The translations under genes were made by a program, and so were the position numbers. A stretch of DNA of 27,574 nt from a virus: the IMG/VR virus record IMGVR_UViG_3300031601_000025, positions 1 through 27,574 of that record. One strand, given 5' to 3'. The stretch's first letter is position 1; each line of letters opens with the position of its first letter. Under the pieces are notes generated by a model that made no database searches, was not told the origin of the DNA, and saw only the letters and a program-made list of their open reading frames with translations. Positions 9,301 through 18,600 of this stretch are shown one piece after another.

Positions 9301-9480
9301 ATCGTCATCAAGGACGAAGCCGGTTTGGCTAACAACATCGCTGCCCCAGCCGGGCAGAAGATCACCATTTCGGATATAGGTGCCCCCACCATCGACGGAG
9401 CCGCGACATTGGACATCATCACGTCTTTCGGCGCGGTGAAGGTCTACAAGAACGGTAACGGCAACTGGTCGGTCTTCTAA
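6355..9480 (+). CDS. Tail fibre/spike-like protein with predicted beta-helix
   Basis: This is a 1041-aa protein. ATG 6355 is preceded by GGAGGG at 6345-6350. The N-terminal 130 residues look like an Ig-type beta-sandwich. At about 213-260 the segment ALAHGDFSTINEAITYA, followed by FIVVRKGLYNEDLAL and IHIIGDD, matches the start of a pectinesterase/pectate-lyase-like right-handed beta-helix, which appears to run to about residue 520. VANRLNRENVQEVIDAIQ follows near 565, a short helical motif seen in phage tail proteins. Residues about 742-800 are a glycine-rich beta repeat (GDVHIVAGG, GDVFIAPG, GGVVWICGAG). The last 80 residues end in IVIKDEAGLANN, TIDGAATLDI and NGNGNWSVF, a familiar tail-fibre C-terminal pattern. 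It probably contacts the host surface or joins fibre to baseplate. No catalytic residues of a polysaccharide lyase could be assigned. Confidence 0.75.
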   Translation: MPAVITSALFDSPGGAPVGVAAINSRDDLQLGYQVALNSVHTASSYSWSLSFASDSPGSAASPFDGTQSNSALLAPLGSTSRTALFNVDYDGVYLIRLTTDVGVTGVEDTQFVRLRVLTMFGSLKLIAAGERRDENGVIPVDATPEGWTNDQNANVQRLSILLRRLSHTGRVLFVDSNRGRDIANTPDDYDTVISIPGPDTAQPVATGIKLRALAHGDFSTINEAITYAAAAATRGEAALSRAEPYFIVVRKGLYNEDLALQSFIHIIGDDTPINDEMNSLGLSTENVTVRTVNAGGVGTHSYNPGGLATAHECFLFNLNLEGTATTTLPVLRQYGGLLKLYRCTVDQKGDSATQGEALRCVVSNILHIPQLWLEECLINTDATTASRVALRVDAIGSTCVMDRTKVTAAAANAVLTNESLYENCDFYCRDNSLISGLVGYYGYSSSQTFIHSHAVSGTTTPAITVEPFSGAAGSKTGNVAVALSDMHVSHDVSFSTAGAAGTTSLEMSNVRNDQTTGGSHVLFPDAPGDLPDTYYPHLDSETIRYVVDHFDPLLGVAASPTIPVANRLNRENVQEVIDAIQLGAFPIVGAPFCSLDSAYDGLSTLTPPTPGPGLGRRIIATSGAVQVTGGTAPFGVDDESKPGGIQAEGIIDIGGLINGTAGQTIADVGGSEIHLNPNMMGVGPFISLGRAAWTGGVLGGDRGFGGAAIVANYSGSVGTENSYNLHLRTNSGRASGTGKLGNIYVVAGYIQDSTSGDDPGDVHIVAGGTVVNGGTPGDVFIAPGTEAGGTGGVVWICGAGSRTWASVPAVNAYVGNVTGDAFFGTPTGIQSFTFTSGQNIAAAIAVFNATARGFVASEAPAGKITLTNEDNTAGDIVYVGDTTSGTLNTSLGNFLSSDVTFVPGTYGDVVALDVPVADRLRVNGDLEVTGVIIAGGSGYTQVTSNTWTDIVGTIHTVGVVLNATIDTILLLDASLVSYGQNIVIKDEAGLANNIAAPAGQKITISDIGAPTIDGAATLDIITSFGAVKVYKNGNGNWSVF
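8578..8760 (+). repeat. Glycine-rich beta repeat within the 1041-aa fibre protein
   Basis: At protein level, residues about 742-802 contain four units spaced about 13-20 residues apart: GNIYVVAGY, GDVHIVAGG, GDVFIAPG and GGVVWICGAG. Each is Gly followed by alternating hydrophobic residues and ending in (A/P)G. This resembles the GGDVxIxAG repeats of phage tail fibres, which form compact intertwined beta or solenoid stalks. The repeat is not strict at DNA level, so it looks like a structural repeat and not a recent duplication. Confidence 0.6.
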
Positions 9481-9495
9481 TTGAGAGGGTGACTG

Positions 9496-12400
9496 ATGGC
9501 CTGGACTCCACCGACGAACCCCGAAGACAGCTATGAACTGAGCGTCTTCGGGTTTGGCCCCTTCCCACTACCGGGGGAGTCCGTAGATGTGATCCCACCG
9601 CACCCTATGAATGGGGGCTACGGGGGCTACGGGTTCTTGTCCGACGGTACCGAGGACGGGGGTGGGTCTCCCTATGGCCTGGGCTCCTACGGCTCCCGTT
9701 GGTTTTCACGTCCAGTCGTCAACATCTCTGGTGGTTACGGTGGTTACGAGTATGGCCTAAGCGGCTATGGCTCGACTGAGGTGACCCCTCCCTACATCTC
9801 ATCAGCCATATCGCTCAACGGTTACGAAGTGGAGATCCATTTCTCTGAAGAAATGGACACGGACAACCCGGCTCTGACGGATCCAACGAGCTACACGCTG
9901 GAGACGGTCATGGGGGCCGCCCCTGCAACCGCCGTTTCGGTCGTTATTGGGAGCTTGGGTACCGTTGTGGGGGCGACTTCGGTTGTTCTCACACACTCGG
10001 GCACGACTCTGGGTGGCATCTACAGGGTTCATGCTGTCGGGTTGACGGACATCGCTGGCAACCCCATTGGCGACATCGACATCTCGTTCCTCACTCAGGG
10101 TGAGCCGCCTGCCGTGGTGGCCGCCCTGGCGGCCCCGGACGCTGGCAATGAAGTGGTGGTCACCTACAGCCACGACATGCTGGCGAACGCCGGGGGCTAC
10201 ATCGCCCTGGCGTCCTACGAATTCGACTCGGGCACCTACCCGGTTGATGTGACTCCCTTGTCGATCACGGTGGACGGCCTCCAACAAGTGACCATGGTGG
10301 TCCAGGGGATGACCTCCATCCCTTATGAACTTCTTGTTGGTCCCTCCTTCGCCTTCTCGTTCAACACCACGGATGGCCTCGAAGGCTGTACCCGCACCGA
10401 TACAGGTACGGGCACGGTGGTCGCAGCGATGGGCTACCTCGTAGTCAGCAGGTTGAAGAACCTCGCCTTCGCGATGGAGTGGCAGGACACTAGCGGAACC
10501 ATCACCCCGTTGACCTCAACCTTGCGGGCGGACTGCACCTTCGACTTCAGTGCCGCCACTTACAGCCCTGCACTCTCGACGTTTGTTTCCCCGGAGGTGT
10601 GCGACATCACGATGCAGGACGGTGTGCCGGGCAACGGTTTGCTTGTTCGGTTCACGCTCCAGCAGAGCATCACCGGGGCGGATCAGATCCGCCTCCGGTC
10701 GGGCACCTTCGACGTGGTGGTGGACGCCACTTGGTCGAACGCGAGCCACGTTCTTTCATTCGTGCGGAACATGCAGGCGGGCATTGTGACCTTCCTGCTC
10801 GACGAAGCTCCACTCACGTCTACGCTAATCGCCAACGTGGATGGGAACCCAGACACGCAAGTGGGTGTTCGCCTCGCTCTGCTCGATGGTGGATGGGATG
10901 TCAGTGGTGTCCGGGTGGCAGGTTGCTTGCTGTCCAGCAGCACGACCGTCTTCTCGGCGGCGTGGAACTTCATCCACGGCACAACTACTTCCTTCACAGG
11001 TTCTTCTGTTCTTGCCCGAGACACGTTGCTGACGGATCGTGGTCCTCTGGTTAAGGGCTGGGGCGATGCAACCCCAGCTACAGATCAGGACGTGGAAGTC
11101 CGTATAAATGACGTGGCAGTCGTCATCGCTTCTGTGAACCCATACATCGGTGAGATCACTCTGGCTGTCCCCGTGCCGCTCCTCCCTGTAGGGACGACAA
11201 GCGTGGAGGTGGACTACCAGTGGTTCAAGTCGCCCACCATGGAGTTGGCCGGGCTCAACACCGAAGGGCTGGTGCTCAACAAGTTCGACTGCCCTCATCG
11301 TGGTCACCACGACCCGGCAGCTCACGGCGACCAGATCCAGACGCTCCCCGATTACCCCAAGGGTGCTCCTGACATCACCCGCTTCCCCATGAGCATCGTG
11401 CTCGGGCCGATAGACCGGACTGAACCGCTCTACATCGGCCACAGGTACATGGGATTCAGCCTGACCTACTCCGCTCTGCTCAACAGCCCAGACACCTTGC
11501 TGCTCAACCAAGCTCCGGGCAGGGCCAGCGTCCCAGGCTTCGAGCGAGAGGTTTCCGGGGTCAGCGTCGCCTATGAGGGGTTGGTCAAGCCCATCGAAGC
11601 AGCCCCCGCATGGGCTCTGGATGGGGCCGACTACGGTGGGGTAGACCACGACGGGACCACGGGACTGGATCTCGGAACGCTCACGGTCATCGACCCCAAC
11701 ATCAGTTCGTTGGGGTCGGGCCTGTCGGCTACCACCATGTACCACCGAGGGGTGGACTTGTCCTTCCCGTCCAGCATCAACTTGGTGGCCCGGTTCCATT
11801 TCTCCGATGTGCTGTTCGATACGGACTACCCTGCTCCGTTGAGTCCGCCGAGCACCCTGGTGCAAAGTCCTGAGTTGGATGGCGTGTTCACAGGTGTCGG
11901 CTTCGGTATCCACGATAATCGCTATCTCTACCTCGCAGGTGTTCTGAAGGTAAACGGCGTCTACCACGTCGGCCTGTTGCTCGACCCCAAGCGAGTTCAT
12001 GAGTGGGAATCCTGGGAGATTGGCCCGGCGGCTACCCTCACGGCGACTTCGCAGACAACAGGAACCTTTACATCGGGTTCAATACCGACGGGCTTCACGG
12101 TAGGCTCCCGTCTCCAGCGGCTTGAGGGGGATCAAGCAGGTGTCTACACGGCAACGGCTGTAGCAACTGCCTGCGACGGCACAACCACGGTGACCTTCTC
12201 CCCAGCTCTCCCGGCCCCTTGGGATACTTACGGCAATAAGTACATCGAGGTGGTCTTTGAGACAAACGTGGCGGACAAGCCGTTTACTTATCGCCTCGAC
12301 ATAGACACCGATCAGCGGGTGGCAGAACTTCGTATCTCTGGTGAGACGGGGGGCGTGGCGGCTTCTATCGTTTCCGACGTACCCGCTCTCCCATCAGCAT

Positions 12401-14895
12401 CAGAAATGACTCTCCAGCTCCCTGCGGAGATCGTGGGTCAAGCGTTCTGGGGTTCTCTGAGCCGTCAAGCGGCTTCCAGGGCAACTTGGTCTTTCATTCG
12501 TTACAGCGTAATTCCCGATCAGGTGTTCATTCAGGGGCATGTAGTCTCCAACTCGACAGACATGAGCGTTCTCCCTGAGAACAATCCGTTGTCCGAGTGG
12601 TGGCCCACACAGACGTTCGGAACGGCAGAAGTCTTGGCAGCGGACATTCTGTTGCTGAAGGCCACGTCTGCGGACACGGCAGTCGCCATGTCCTATGGCT
12701 ACGCGCGGGTGGAGCCTTTCTTTATCCCCGACACCATCCTTGATTTCAGCACGACGTTCCGGCTCGACACGACAAGTTCTGGCCGAGGGCTGGGATTGAG
12801 GTTTGACGACACACAGAGGCGGGTCGAACTGAAGGCTCTGCTTATCAGGGAGAACCTGTCTGTAGACGCCACCTTGTACCGGGGCATCGTAAGCCTGCCC
12901 GCAGTGAGCCTTGCGGGCCTTGTGTCGCCCGAGAACATGGGGTGGGCAGTTCCACCCGGTTCTACGCTTACAGGCTCTCACGAGGGCTCACAGCTCGTCA
13001 CACGGCAGACTACGACCAACCGAGGGCGGTGGACCAACGACATCGACTGGGGAGTCGCCACCGACCTGAGCATCGTCCGTGAAGATGTGGGTCGAGTTCT
13101 CGAAGCCCGGCTAGATGTGAAGGCCCTGACCCCCAACGCGAGCGGGGACTCAGGCATCATCTTCGGTTGCCAGTTGGATGCGGCAGCCGGGTACGCTGTT
13201 GTCCAGGTGGAGGTGGCAGGAACCTCCGGCAACGAGGTTCTTCGTTTGCGGACGGCTACCGGGGTTCCGGTAGCCTCTTACGTCTACGACTGGACGGATG
13301 CTCCTCACACCTACCGGGTCCTCATTGACCGGCTGGCCAACACCGTTACTTTGCTCGTTGACGACGTGGTGCAGGCCCCCCCAGCGGCCTTCGCCAGTTT
13401 CTCTGGTGGCGTCAACAACACGCAGGCGTTCTTCGGCAGCACGGGCCGGGACAGCAACGACCTCCACGACCCGACCATCATGGCCGAGGTCGAGTGGCAC
13501 TCGGTTCACTGCCACGCTCTCGCCCCTGCCGACTTGGTGCGGACGTTGGGTGTGCTAAGGGGAACGCAAGAATCCCTCGACACCCTGGACATCAACAACT
13601 ACGAGCTGCCCCGCACCGACTCATCCCCCAACCAGAACTCCTGGCAGGTTGGACCGGCTATCGAGTGGTGGGACTGGCGTTCGGACATCGAAGTTCAAGC
13701 CTATCGGGATCCAGGTTGGGGCATCACCATCCTCCGGCCGGACCTCCCGCTGACTCCTGGGGTGTCTCCGCCTTGGTATGTGGCTGGCGACTCGGTGACG
13801 GGTCCGACGGCTGGTTGGATCAATGTCGAGTACGTCGAGTTGCCCCGCAGTTCGGGTGGCGACCTGGGGACGATTGAGTGGGGCTCGCTAGATACGGACG
13901 CCATCACGCAGTCCCGCTGGGATGCTGTCAGCTACCAGCTCTCGCGGCATCCAACGACGGACCTCATTGCCCCCGAGCACATGGTCCTCAACCAGTACAA
14001 CATCGTCACGTCTGGGGAGTTGGGCCAAGACCGGGTGATGGAGACGGTCGCTGTCCAGACGATGGACACGACCCGTCTGACCCTGTTGCCGACGCACCTG
14101 TACGCCGACACGATTTACAAGATTGTGGACGGCACGACCATCTGGACAGAGGGCCACTGGGCATTCGACCAGGATGCCCAGCTCATCACCCTTCTACCGG
14201 ATCCCTTGACGGGTGTAGCCCGTGAGTTCTCATCCCCGCACGCCAACGTCACGGTTCTGTTCATTCCTGGCCTCCCGGTAACGAGCACCTATCTGGAGGA
14301 CCAACCGCTTCTTGATGGGGTGACGCTGCTCAACGCAGGCACGCCTCCCTACCCAAAGAGTCAGGTGTCCGCCACATCATCCGACCCCCTATATGATGAA
14401 CTGGAATTCATCGAGGTGGACAATGATGGGGAGACCGGCATCATCGCTTCCATCTGCGAAGGTGGCCCCGGTGAGGGCTTCTCCGGTCTGGCGACCGACG
14501 AAGGCGAGTTGGTCTACGACTCGGATGGTAACCCCACGGGCGATTACGTGGGCTTCCCTGTCGGTGCTGAAGTATTTCACTTCAGCGGGACGGAATTCTG
14601 GCAGGACGCCAGCGGCCTTTCCATTGCACAGCCCGACTGGCAACAAAAGGGCAGCAGTTCCTTTGGCAACGTCCTGTTCGCCTCTGGCGGCGACTTCTTT
14701 TCCACAGTAGCGGCAACAGGTGCTTTGGTCGCTAATGGCGGCAACTTGGGTCCGGGTTCCGCCGTGCTCCACCCGTCCTACCCGGCTTGGGGACCTGTGG
14801 GCGGGGATCAAGGTCGCATCTACCGTAGGGTTGAGGGGGTACTGTACGACACAGTGACCCACACCATAACCAACTTGATTTTCGAGCCGTTCTGA
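9496..14895 (+). CDS. Giant modular tail protein with several ConA/LamG-like domains
   Basis: This 1799-aa protein is the largest complete gene here. ATG 9496 follows GAGGG at 9485-9489. The first 95 residues are Pro/Gly/Tyr-rich. An Ig-like domain begins near residue 100 (ISLNGYEVEIHFSEEMD) and a second beta domain near 205. Jelly-roll, lectin-like patterns follow at about 290-490 (AMGYLVVSRLKNLAFAMEW), about 753-1010 (VDLSFPSSINLVARFHFSD, then AFWGSLSRQAASRATW and FIRYSVIPDQ), about 1080-1150 (FSTTFRLDTTSSGRGLGLRF) and about 1180-1336 (IIFGCQLDAAAGYAVVQVEV, then HTYRVLIDRLANTVTLLVDD). The last is the clearest ConA/LamG-like unit. Such folds bind carbohydrate or serve as structural beta-sandwiches in phage tails. 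The C-terminal 350 residues are beta-rich and unassigned. It is probably a long tail-tip or receptor-binding component. Domain borders are estimates. Confidence 0.72.
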   Translation: MAWTPPTNPEDSYELSVFGFGPFPLPGESVDVIPPHPMNGGYGGYGFLSDGTEDGGGSPYGLGSYGSRWFSRPVVNISGGYGGYEYGLSGYGSTEVTPPYISSAISLNGYEVEIHFSEEMDTDNPALTDPTSYTLETVMGAAPATAVSVVIGSLGTVVGATSVVLTHSGTTLGGIYRVHAVGLTDIAGNPIGDIDISFLTQGEPPAVVAALAAPDAGNEVVVTYSHDMLANAGGYIALASYEFDSGTYPVDVTPLSITVDGLQQVTMVVQGMTSIPYELLVGPSFAFSFNTTDGLEGCTRTDTGTGTVVAAMGYLVVSRLKNLAFAMEWQDTSGTITPLTSTLRADCTFDFSAATYSPALSTFVSPEVCDITMQDGVPGNGLLVRFTLQQSITGADQIRLRSGTFDVVVDATWSNASHVLSFVRNMQAGIVTFLLDEAPLTSTLIANVDGNPDTQVGVRLALLDGGWDVSGVRVAGCLLSSSTTVFSAAWNFIHGTTTSFTGSSVLARDTLLTDRGPLVKGWGDATPATDQDVEVRINDVAVVIASVNPYIGEITLAVPVPLLPVGTTSVEVDYQWFKSPTMELAGLNTEGLVLNKFDCPHRGHHDPAAHGDQIQTLPDYPKGAPDITRFPMSIVLGPIDRTEPLYIGHRYMGFSLTYSALLNSPDTLLLNQAPGRASVPGFEREVSGVSVAYEGLVKPIEAAPAWALDGADYGGVDHDGTTGLDLGTLTVIDPNISSLGSGLSATTMYHRGVDLSFPSSINLVARFHFSDVLFDTDYPAPLSPPSTLVQSPELDGVFTGVGFGIHDNRYLYLAGVLKVNGVYHVGLLLDPKRVHEWESWEIGPAATLTATSQTTGTFTSGSIPTGFTVGSRLQRLEGDQAGVYTATAVATACDGTTTVTFSPALPAPWDTYGNKYIEVVFETNVADKPFTYRLDIDTDQRVAELRISGETGGVAASIVSDVPALPSASEMTLQLPAEIVGQAFWGSLSRQAASRATWSFIRYSVIPDQVFIQGHVVSNSTDMSVLPENNPLSEWWPTQTFGTAEVLAADILLLKATSADTAVAMSYGYARVEPFFIPDTILDFSTTFRLDTTSSGRGLGLRFDDTQRRVELKALLIRENLSVDATLYRGIVSLPAVSLAGLVSPENMGWAVPPGSTLTGSHEGSQLVTRQTTTNRGRWTNDIDWGVATDLSIVREDVGRVLEARLDVKALTPNASGDSGIIFGCQLDAAAGYAVVQVEVAGTSGNEVLRLRTATGVPVASYVYDWTDAPHTYRVLIDRLANTVTLLVDDVVQAPPAAFASFSGGVNNTQAFFGSTGRDSNDLHDPTIMAEVEWHSVHCHALAPADLVRTLGVLRGTQESLDTLDINNYELPRTDSSPNQNSWQVGPAIEWWDWRSDIEVQAYRDPGWGITILRPDLPLTPGVSPPWYVAGDSVTGPTAGWINVEYVELPRSSGGDLGTIEWGSLDTDAITQSRWDAVSYQLSRHPTTDLIAPEHMVLNQYNIVTSGELGQDRVMETVAVQTMDTTRLTLLPTHLYADTIYKIVDGTTIWTEGHWAFDQDAQLITLLPDPLTGVAREFSSPHANVTVLFIPGLPVTSTYLEDQPLLDGVTLLNAGTPPYPKSQVSATSSDPLYDELEFIEVDNDGETGIIASICEGGPGEGFSGLATDEGELVYDSDGNPTGDYVGFPVGAEVFHFSGTEFWQDASGLSIAQPDWQQKGSSSFGNVLFASGGDFFSTVAATGALVANGGNLGPGSAVLHPSYPAWGPVGGDQGRIYRRVEGVLYDTVTHTITNLIFEPF
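9613..9774 (+). repeat. Gly/Tyr-rich low-complexity segment
   Basis: Residues 40-93 of the 1799-aa protein include GGYGGYGF, SPYGLGSYGSRWF and GGYGGYEYGLSGYGS. The YG/GGY pattern is imperfectly repeated three times across about 54 residues. Short YG-rich linkers occur near the N-termini of some phage tail proteins and may form flexible or self-associating connectors. The role here is inferred. Confidence 0.65.
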
Positions 14896-14955
14896 CCCGT
14901 TATCCAGCCTATCCCCAACAGAAGTAGAACAGGCCCGACCATAGGAGCTATCCGT
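14896..14955 (+). promoter_or_regulatory. 60-base gap with possible promoter-like GCCTAT element
   Basis: This is the longest gap in the window. It holds GCCTATC at 14907-14913 inside TATCCAGCCTATCCCC, where TATCC recurs, and a third TATCC at 14949-14953. Related GCCTATA sequences lie in the two other long gaps at similar distances from the next ATG. The element could be part of a late promoter. The ribosome binding site GGAG (14944-14947) sits inside a small inverted repeat ATAG-GAG-CTAT at 14941-14951, whose four-base-pair stem is weak. No terminator hairpin with a T-run is present. Confidence 0.3.
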
Positions 14956-15603
14956 ATGGCCCACAGCGAACGAATGAAACGGGCAAACCAGCAGGTCAGA
15001 ATGGGTCTGAGTGTGCAGCACGCAGACTCGGGTATCCGCACCTGCAAAGGAACCTTCATTTTCGATATGCGGGATGCCGCCACAGGCGAACAGCTCGCGT
15101 ATTTCGAGAAGGACAACATCATCACGCTCGACGCTGGCCTTGCCGCTGCGGCCCACTTCAAAGGGGACCTGACAGGCGGGTTGAAGATGTTGGCGGTGGG
15201 GACTGGTGCCACGGGTGCCATCCTTTCACCGGATGCTCCGACGAATGAACAGCGGAAGCTGAACACCGAGTGTGCAGTGGGGGGCCGGAAGCTCTTTTCA
15301 TCCTCGACTTACCGTACTGCGGCGGGTGTGGCGGTCAGCTACCGAACGAACATCGTGGATTTCACCACGACATTCTTGGAGGCGGACGCAGTTGGGGGAC
15401 TGAACGAGATGGGCCTTTTGGTTCCGCTCTCGATCAACCCAGCGTCCAAGAACCCGGTGGACAACGGGGCGGGGACAACCACCGCTTATGACCCCACCAT
15501 CGACATGAGTGGTTACGACCTGATGGTCAACTACTTGACGTTCAGCGTCCTGAGCAAACCTTCCACGGCGATCCTCGCGATAACATGGCGGCTGAGTTTC
15601 TAG
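14956..15603 (+). CDS. Conserved-type small phage structural protein (215 aa)
   Basis: This 215-aa protein starts at ATG 14956 with GGAG at 14944-14947. The N-terminus (1-25) is basic and polar. It is followed by a beta-rich body with the patterns FEKDNIITLDAGLAAAAHF, LKMLAVGTGATG, VSYRTNIVDFTTTFLEADAV and GGLNEMGLL, and the C-terminus is SKPSTAILAITWRLSF. I recognise this pattern (AVGTG, YRTNIVDFTTTF, NEMGL, ending ITWRLSF) as one seen in structural proteins of tailed phages, but I cannot attach a proven function. There are no catalytic motifs, signal peptide or membrane segments. It sits between giant tail genes and probably forms a repeated small subunit, such as a fibre-attachment or tail-decoration protein. 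Confidence 0.7.
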   Translation: MAHSERMKRANQQVRMGLSVQHADSGIRTCKGTFIFDMRDAATGEQLAYFEKDNIITLDAGLAAAAHFKGDLTGGLKMLAVGTGATGAILSPDAPTNEQRKLNTECAVGGRKLFSSSTYRTAAGVAVSYRTNIVDFTTTFLEADAVGGLNEMGLLVPLSINPASKNPVDNGAGTTTAYDPTIDMSGYDLMVNYLTFSVLSKPSTAILAITWRLSF

Positions 15604-15613
15604 GGGGCGACTG

Positions 15614-18600
15614 ATGGCGGTCAAGGACCACACACAGCATTTTGATGGGGTCCAGGTAGCACCCACCCCTATCGCCTTGCGGGTGCCAAACACGGTATCC
15701 CGATCAGCGGGTACGGGTGAACGGGCTTTCCTCGGCGTCATCTCGGAGTCCGGCAAGCCGGTTCTCGATGTAGAGCTGAACCTGCACCAAGACGTGCAGT
15801 GGATGGACGACTACCTCCTTCGCCGTTGGCAGACGCCTTCGGGCTGGCTTCGGGGAAGAACCCATCACGACGCCTACTGCGACTGGTCCTTGGAAACTGC
15901 TCCGGGGACGTTGGCGGACAGCTCCGCCAGCACGGACCCCGCAGGCCCCGGCACCTATATCACGACGGGTGTGCTGACCGGCTCCGTGGTGCTTCCTCGG
16001 CTCGAAGCAGTGGTAGCGGGGCACCCTGTGGTCGTGGAGTACACGAACACGACGACGGCTGGCTACAACCTCATCGGTCTGACTGATGCAAAGGTCTATG
16101 ACGGCACCACTGCCACCGTGAAGCGGACGGACATGCTGTTCTTGGAGGTCTGGCAAGCCCTTGTGGCACCGTCTCCCTTCGCTACTGGCTCGCTCCAAGT
16201 GGTCACCGTGGGCGGCATCACGGCAGGCGATACAATCAACGTCAACGCCACCCCGCTGACGGCGACGGCAGGTGCTCCAGCAGCCGATCAGTTCCAGGTT
16301 GGGATCACGGCGGATATCACAGCGGCGAACATCACGGCAGCCCTCAACCTTGGGACCAACTCGTTCACCACCATCATCTCCGCAAGGACCGTGGCTGACC
16401 GAGTTTTCCTGACAGCCGCCGTCCCTGGTGCTGGTACTGCCCCGTTGTCCTCGGGCAACTTCGTTACCTTGTCCGTCACGGTGGTCAATGCTGGTTGTAT
16501 CGTGGTCTCAGGTGCCACGCTGACAGGCGGGGCCAATAGGCCAAACAAGCCTTCCACGGGACAGGGGCAGATTTTCAGGCATGGCAACGTGATGTCGCCC
16601 TCTGCTGTGTGGCTCGATGACGAGATGGTCGACCCGACTATCGCTCTGGAGAGCAGCCAGCGGGTTCAGGTGCAGTACCGCATCCGGTCTACCAGCGACG
16701 CAGAGGCCCTGAACTACAAGAAACACCCCGACGGGTTCTCAAACCTGATTGCGGGTGGTGGTCCTCTCGCCGCCGCAATTTACGCTCAGGGCAACCGTGC
16801 TATTCCCGTGTGGAATGGCAACCCTGCTGGCGACACCCTCTCCTATCCCTTCGTTCCGGCTGACCAGACGAGCACATGGCTCGATACCTCTGCCGTGTCC
16901 TATGGGTGGGCGGATGATGGCCTCTACGTGGCAGGCGACGGGTCTGAAGCAGCGGCACAGGCTCTCGGGGCTATCGACGGTTTCGTCTACGCCATCCCCA
17001 TCGCCTTTGTGCATCGGCACAACGACGCCAGCGACCCGCTTTGTGCAACCAAAGGTTTTGGTCCAGCGGCCAACACCAACGGTGCCCCAAAATATGGTCA
17101 CGTTGGCTACAACAACGCGGAAATGGGCGTTGTTGTTGCGGCGGGACTTTCTGACCGCCCCGACAACCATTTCTGTGATGTAATCACGCAGGAGAATCTT
17201 CTGGATCTCCGACGGCACGTTGTCCCGACTGGGATGGATCTCGCCGCCGAGTTGAAGTACCAGATGCAGAGCCTCCTCGATGGGAACCTGCGAACTTGGT
17301 CGGTGGACACCGCCAGCAAGCAGACCCTCGGCGGGGACTCCGGCGACATGAGCACTCGCTACCTCATCTGCAACGAGATCGGCCGTACCGTCGCACAGGG
17401 GGGTGCGGCACCTGATTCTGGTGAGAGTACCGACAAGGGCGAGCTGATTCGCAGTTATGACCACGTTGCTCGCCGTTTCGGAGATCAGCCCATTGTGGAG
17501 CGGGTGCTTATTGGTTTCTGGCCGGGAGACCGGGCCGGACCCCCCGTGGTTCCGGGCTCGAACAACGCGGGCAAGTACGTCGTCAAGGCCGGTGGCGTCA
17601 CGATGACGGACACTTGGTACGAGGGGGACGTGCTCAACCTCAACTTGGGAGACCTGAACATCACGACGTTGGGCGGGCTGTTCGATAGCAGGCCGGGTGC
17701 TGGTACGGGTGGCGGCCCCTCGTTGGCTGCACTGAACTTCACCGACGTAGCCCCTGCGGGCACGGTCATCACCGACGTGCTCAACATCTGGCATGACGAC
17801 GGCCACTATGACACGCCGACCAACCAGAACGTGGAGATGGGCATCGTGAAAGGGCTGGGGACGACCCATCTGGAGGTCACCCTTGACGCCAACGACACGG
17901 CGACGACAGAAGGTCAGGACATTGCGGGGGCGAACATCGAGCACAAGATGGTCGGCTCCGACGTGAGTGGGGCTCCCCCCGTGGCTCCTGCGAATGTTGG
18001 GTCGCCTCGCCGCATCTTCATGGAGGTGGAGATCACCTACCCTGTAGGGGCGGGGACGACCGACACCCCTGACTACGATGTGGTACCGGACGCGACGATC
18101 TACTCGGATGCGGTGGCCCTCGTCACTGGCCCCGGCCCACTCATCGAGAATGATGACACCCGGCGACCGGATGACTTTGAGAACCTGTTGGCAGCCCGTT
18201 ATCGGGCTGCCTTCCGCGAGATTCAGAGTGAGTACGTTGCCAACGACGCCATCACCATTGCGTCCCCACTTGTGGGGACGGCGATTGGGGTCGTGACCCC
18301 AGAACAGATTGTCAGCACGGAGCGTTCATTGTTGCGGTTCCCTCGCCGGGTGTGGGGCGATGCTCTCGGAACAGGACTCGCTGTCAACGACATCCCTGGT
18401 GGGGTCATCATGGTGGTGGATACAGCCCTGTCTGAATTTGGGTCATCGTCGCGGGAGGTCCATCTTACGGGTTTGCTCTCGGGTGTAGGGCACACGCTCT
18501 GTGGCGTTCAGTATTTCGCTCAGGACCCGCTTCCGAACTACGGGCCAAATGGGGCTGGTTACCAGATCGCCTACTACTTCCGCTCGAATGCCCCTCAGAC

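Noticed and set aside
8578-9480. Diversity-generating retroelement variable repeat at a fibre C-terminus
   Set aside because: No reverse transcriptase, no near-identical template repeat and no C-type lectin variable region are visible in the window.
10825-12000. 391-aa open frame on the - strand
   Set aside because: It is fully antisense to the 1799-aa gene, with His/Val/Gln/Arg-rich composition typical of a shadow frame.
14896-14955. Rho-independent terminator between the 1799-aa and 215-aa genes
   Set aside because: There is no GC-rich hairpin followed by a T-run; only a four-base-pair inverted repeat around the ribosome binding site.
16739-17944. 401-aa open frame on the - strand
   Set aside because: It lies wholly inside the 1226-aa tail gene, has shadow-like composition and no family signature.
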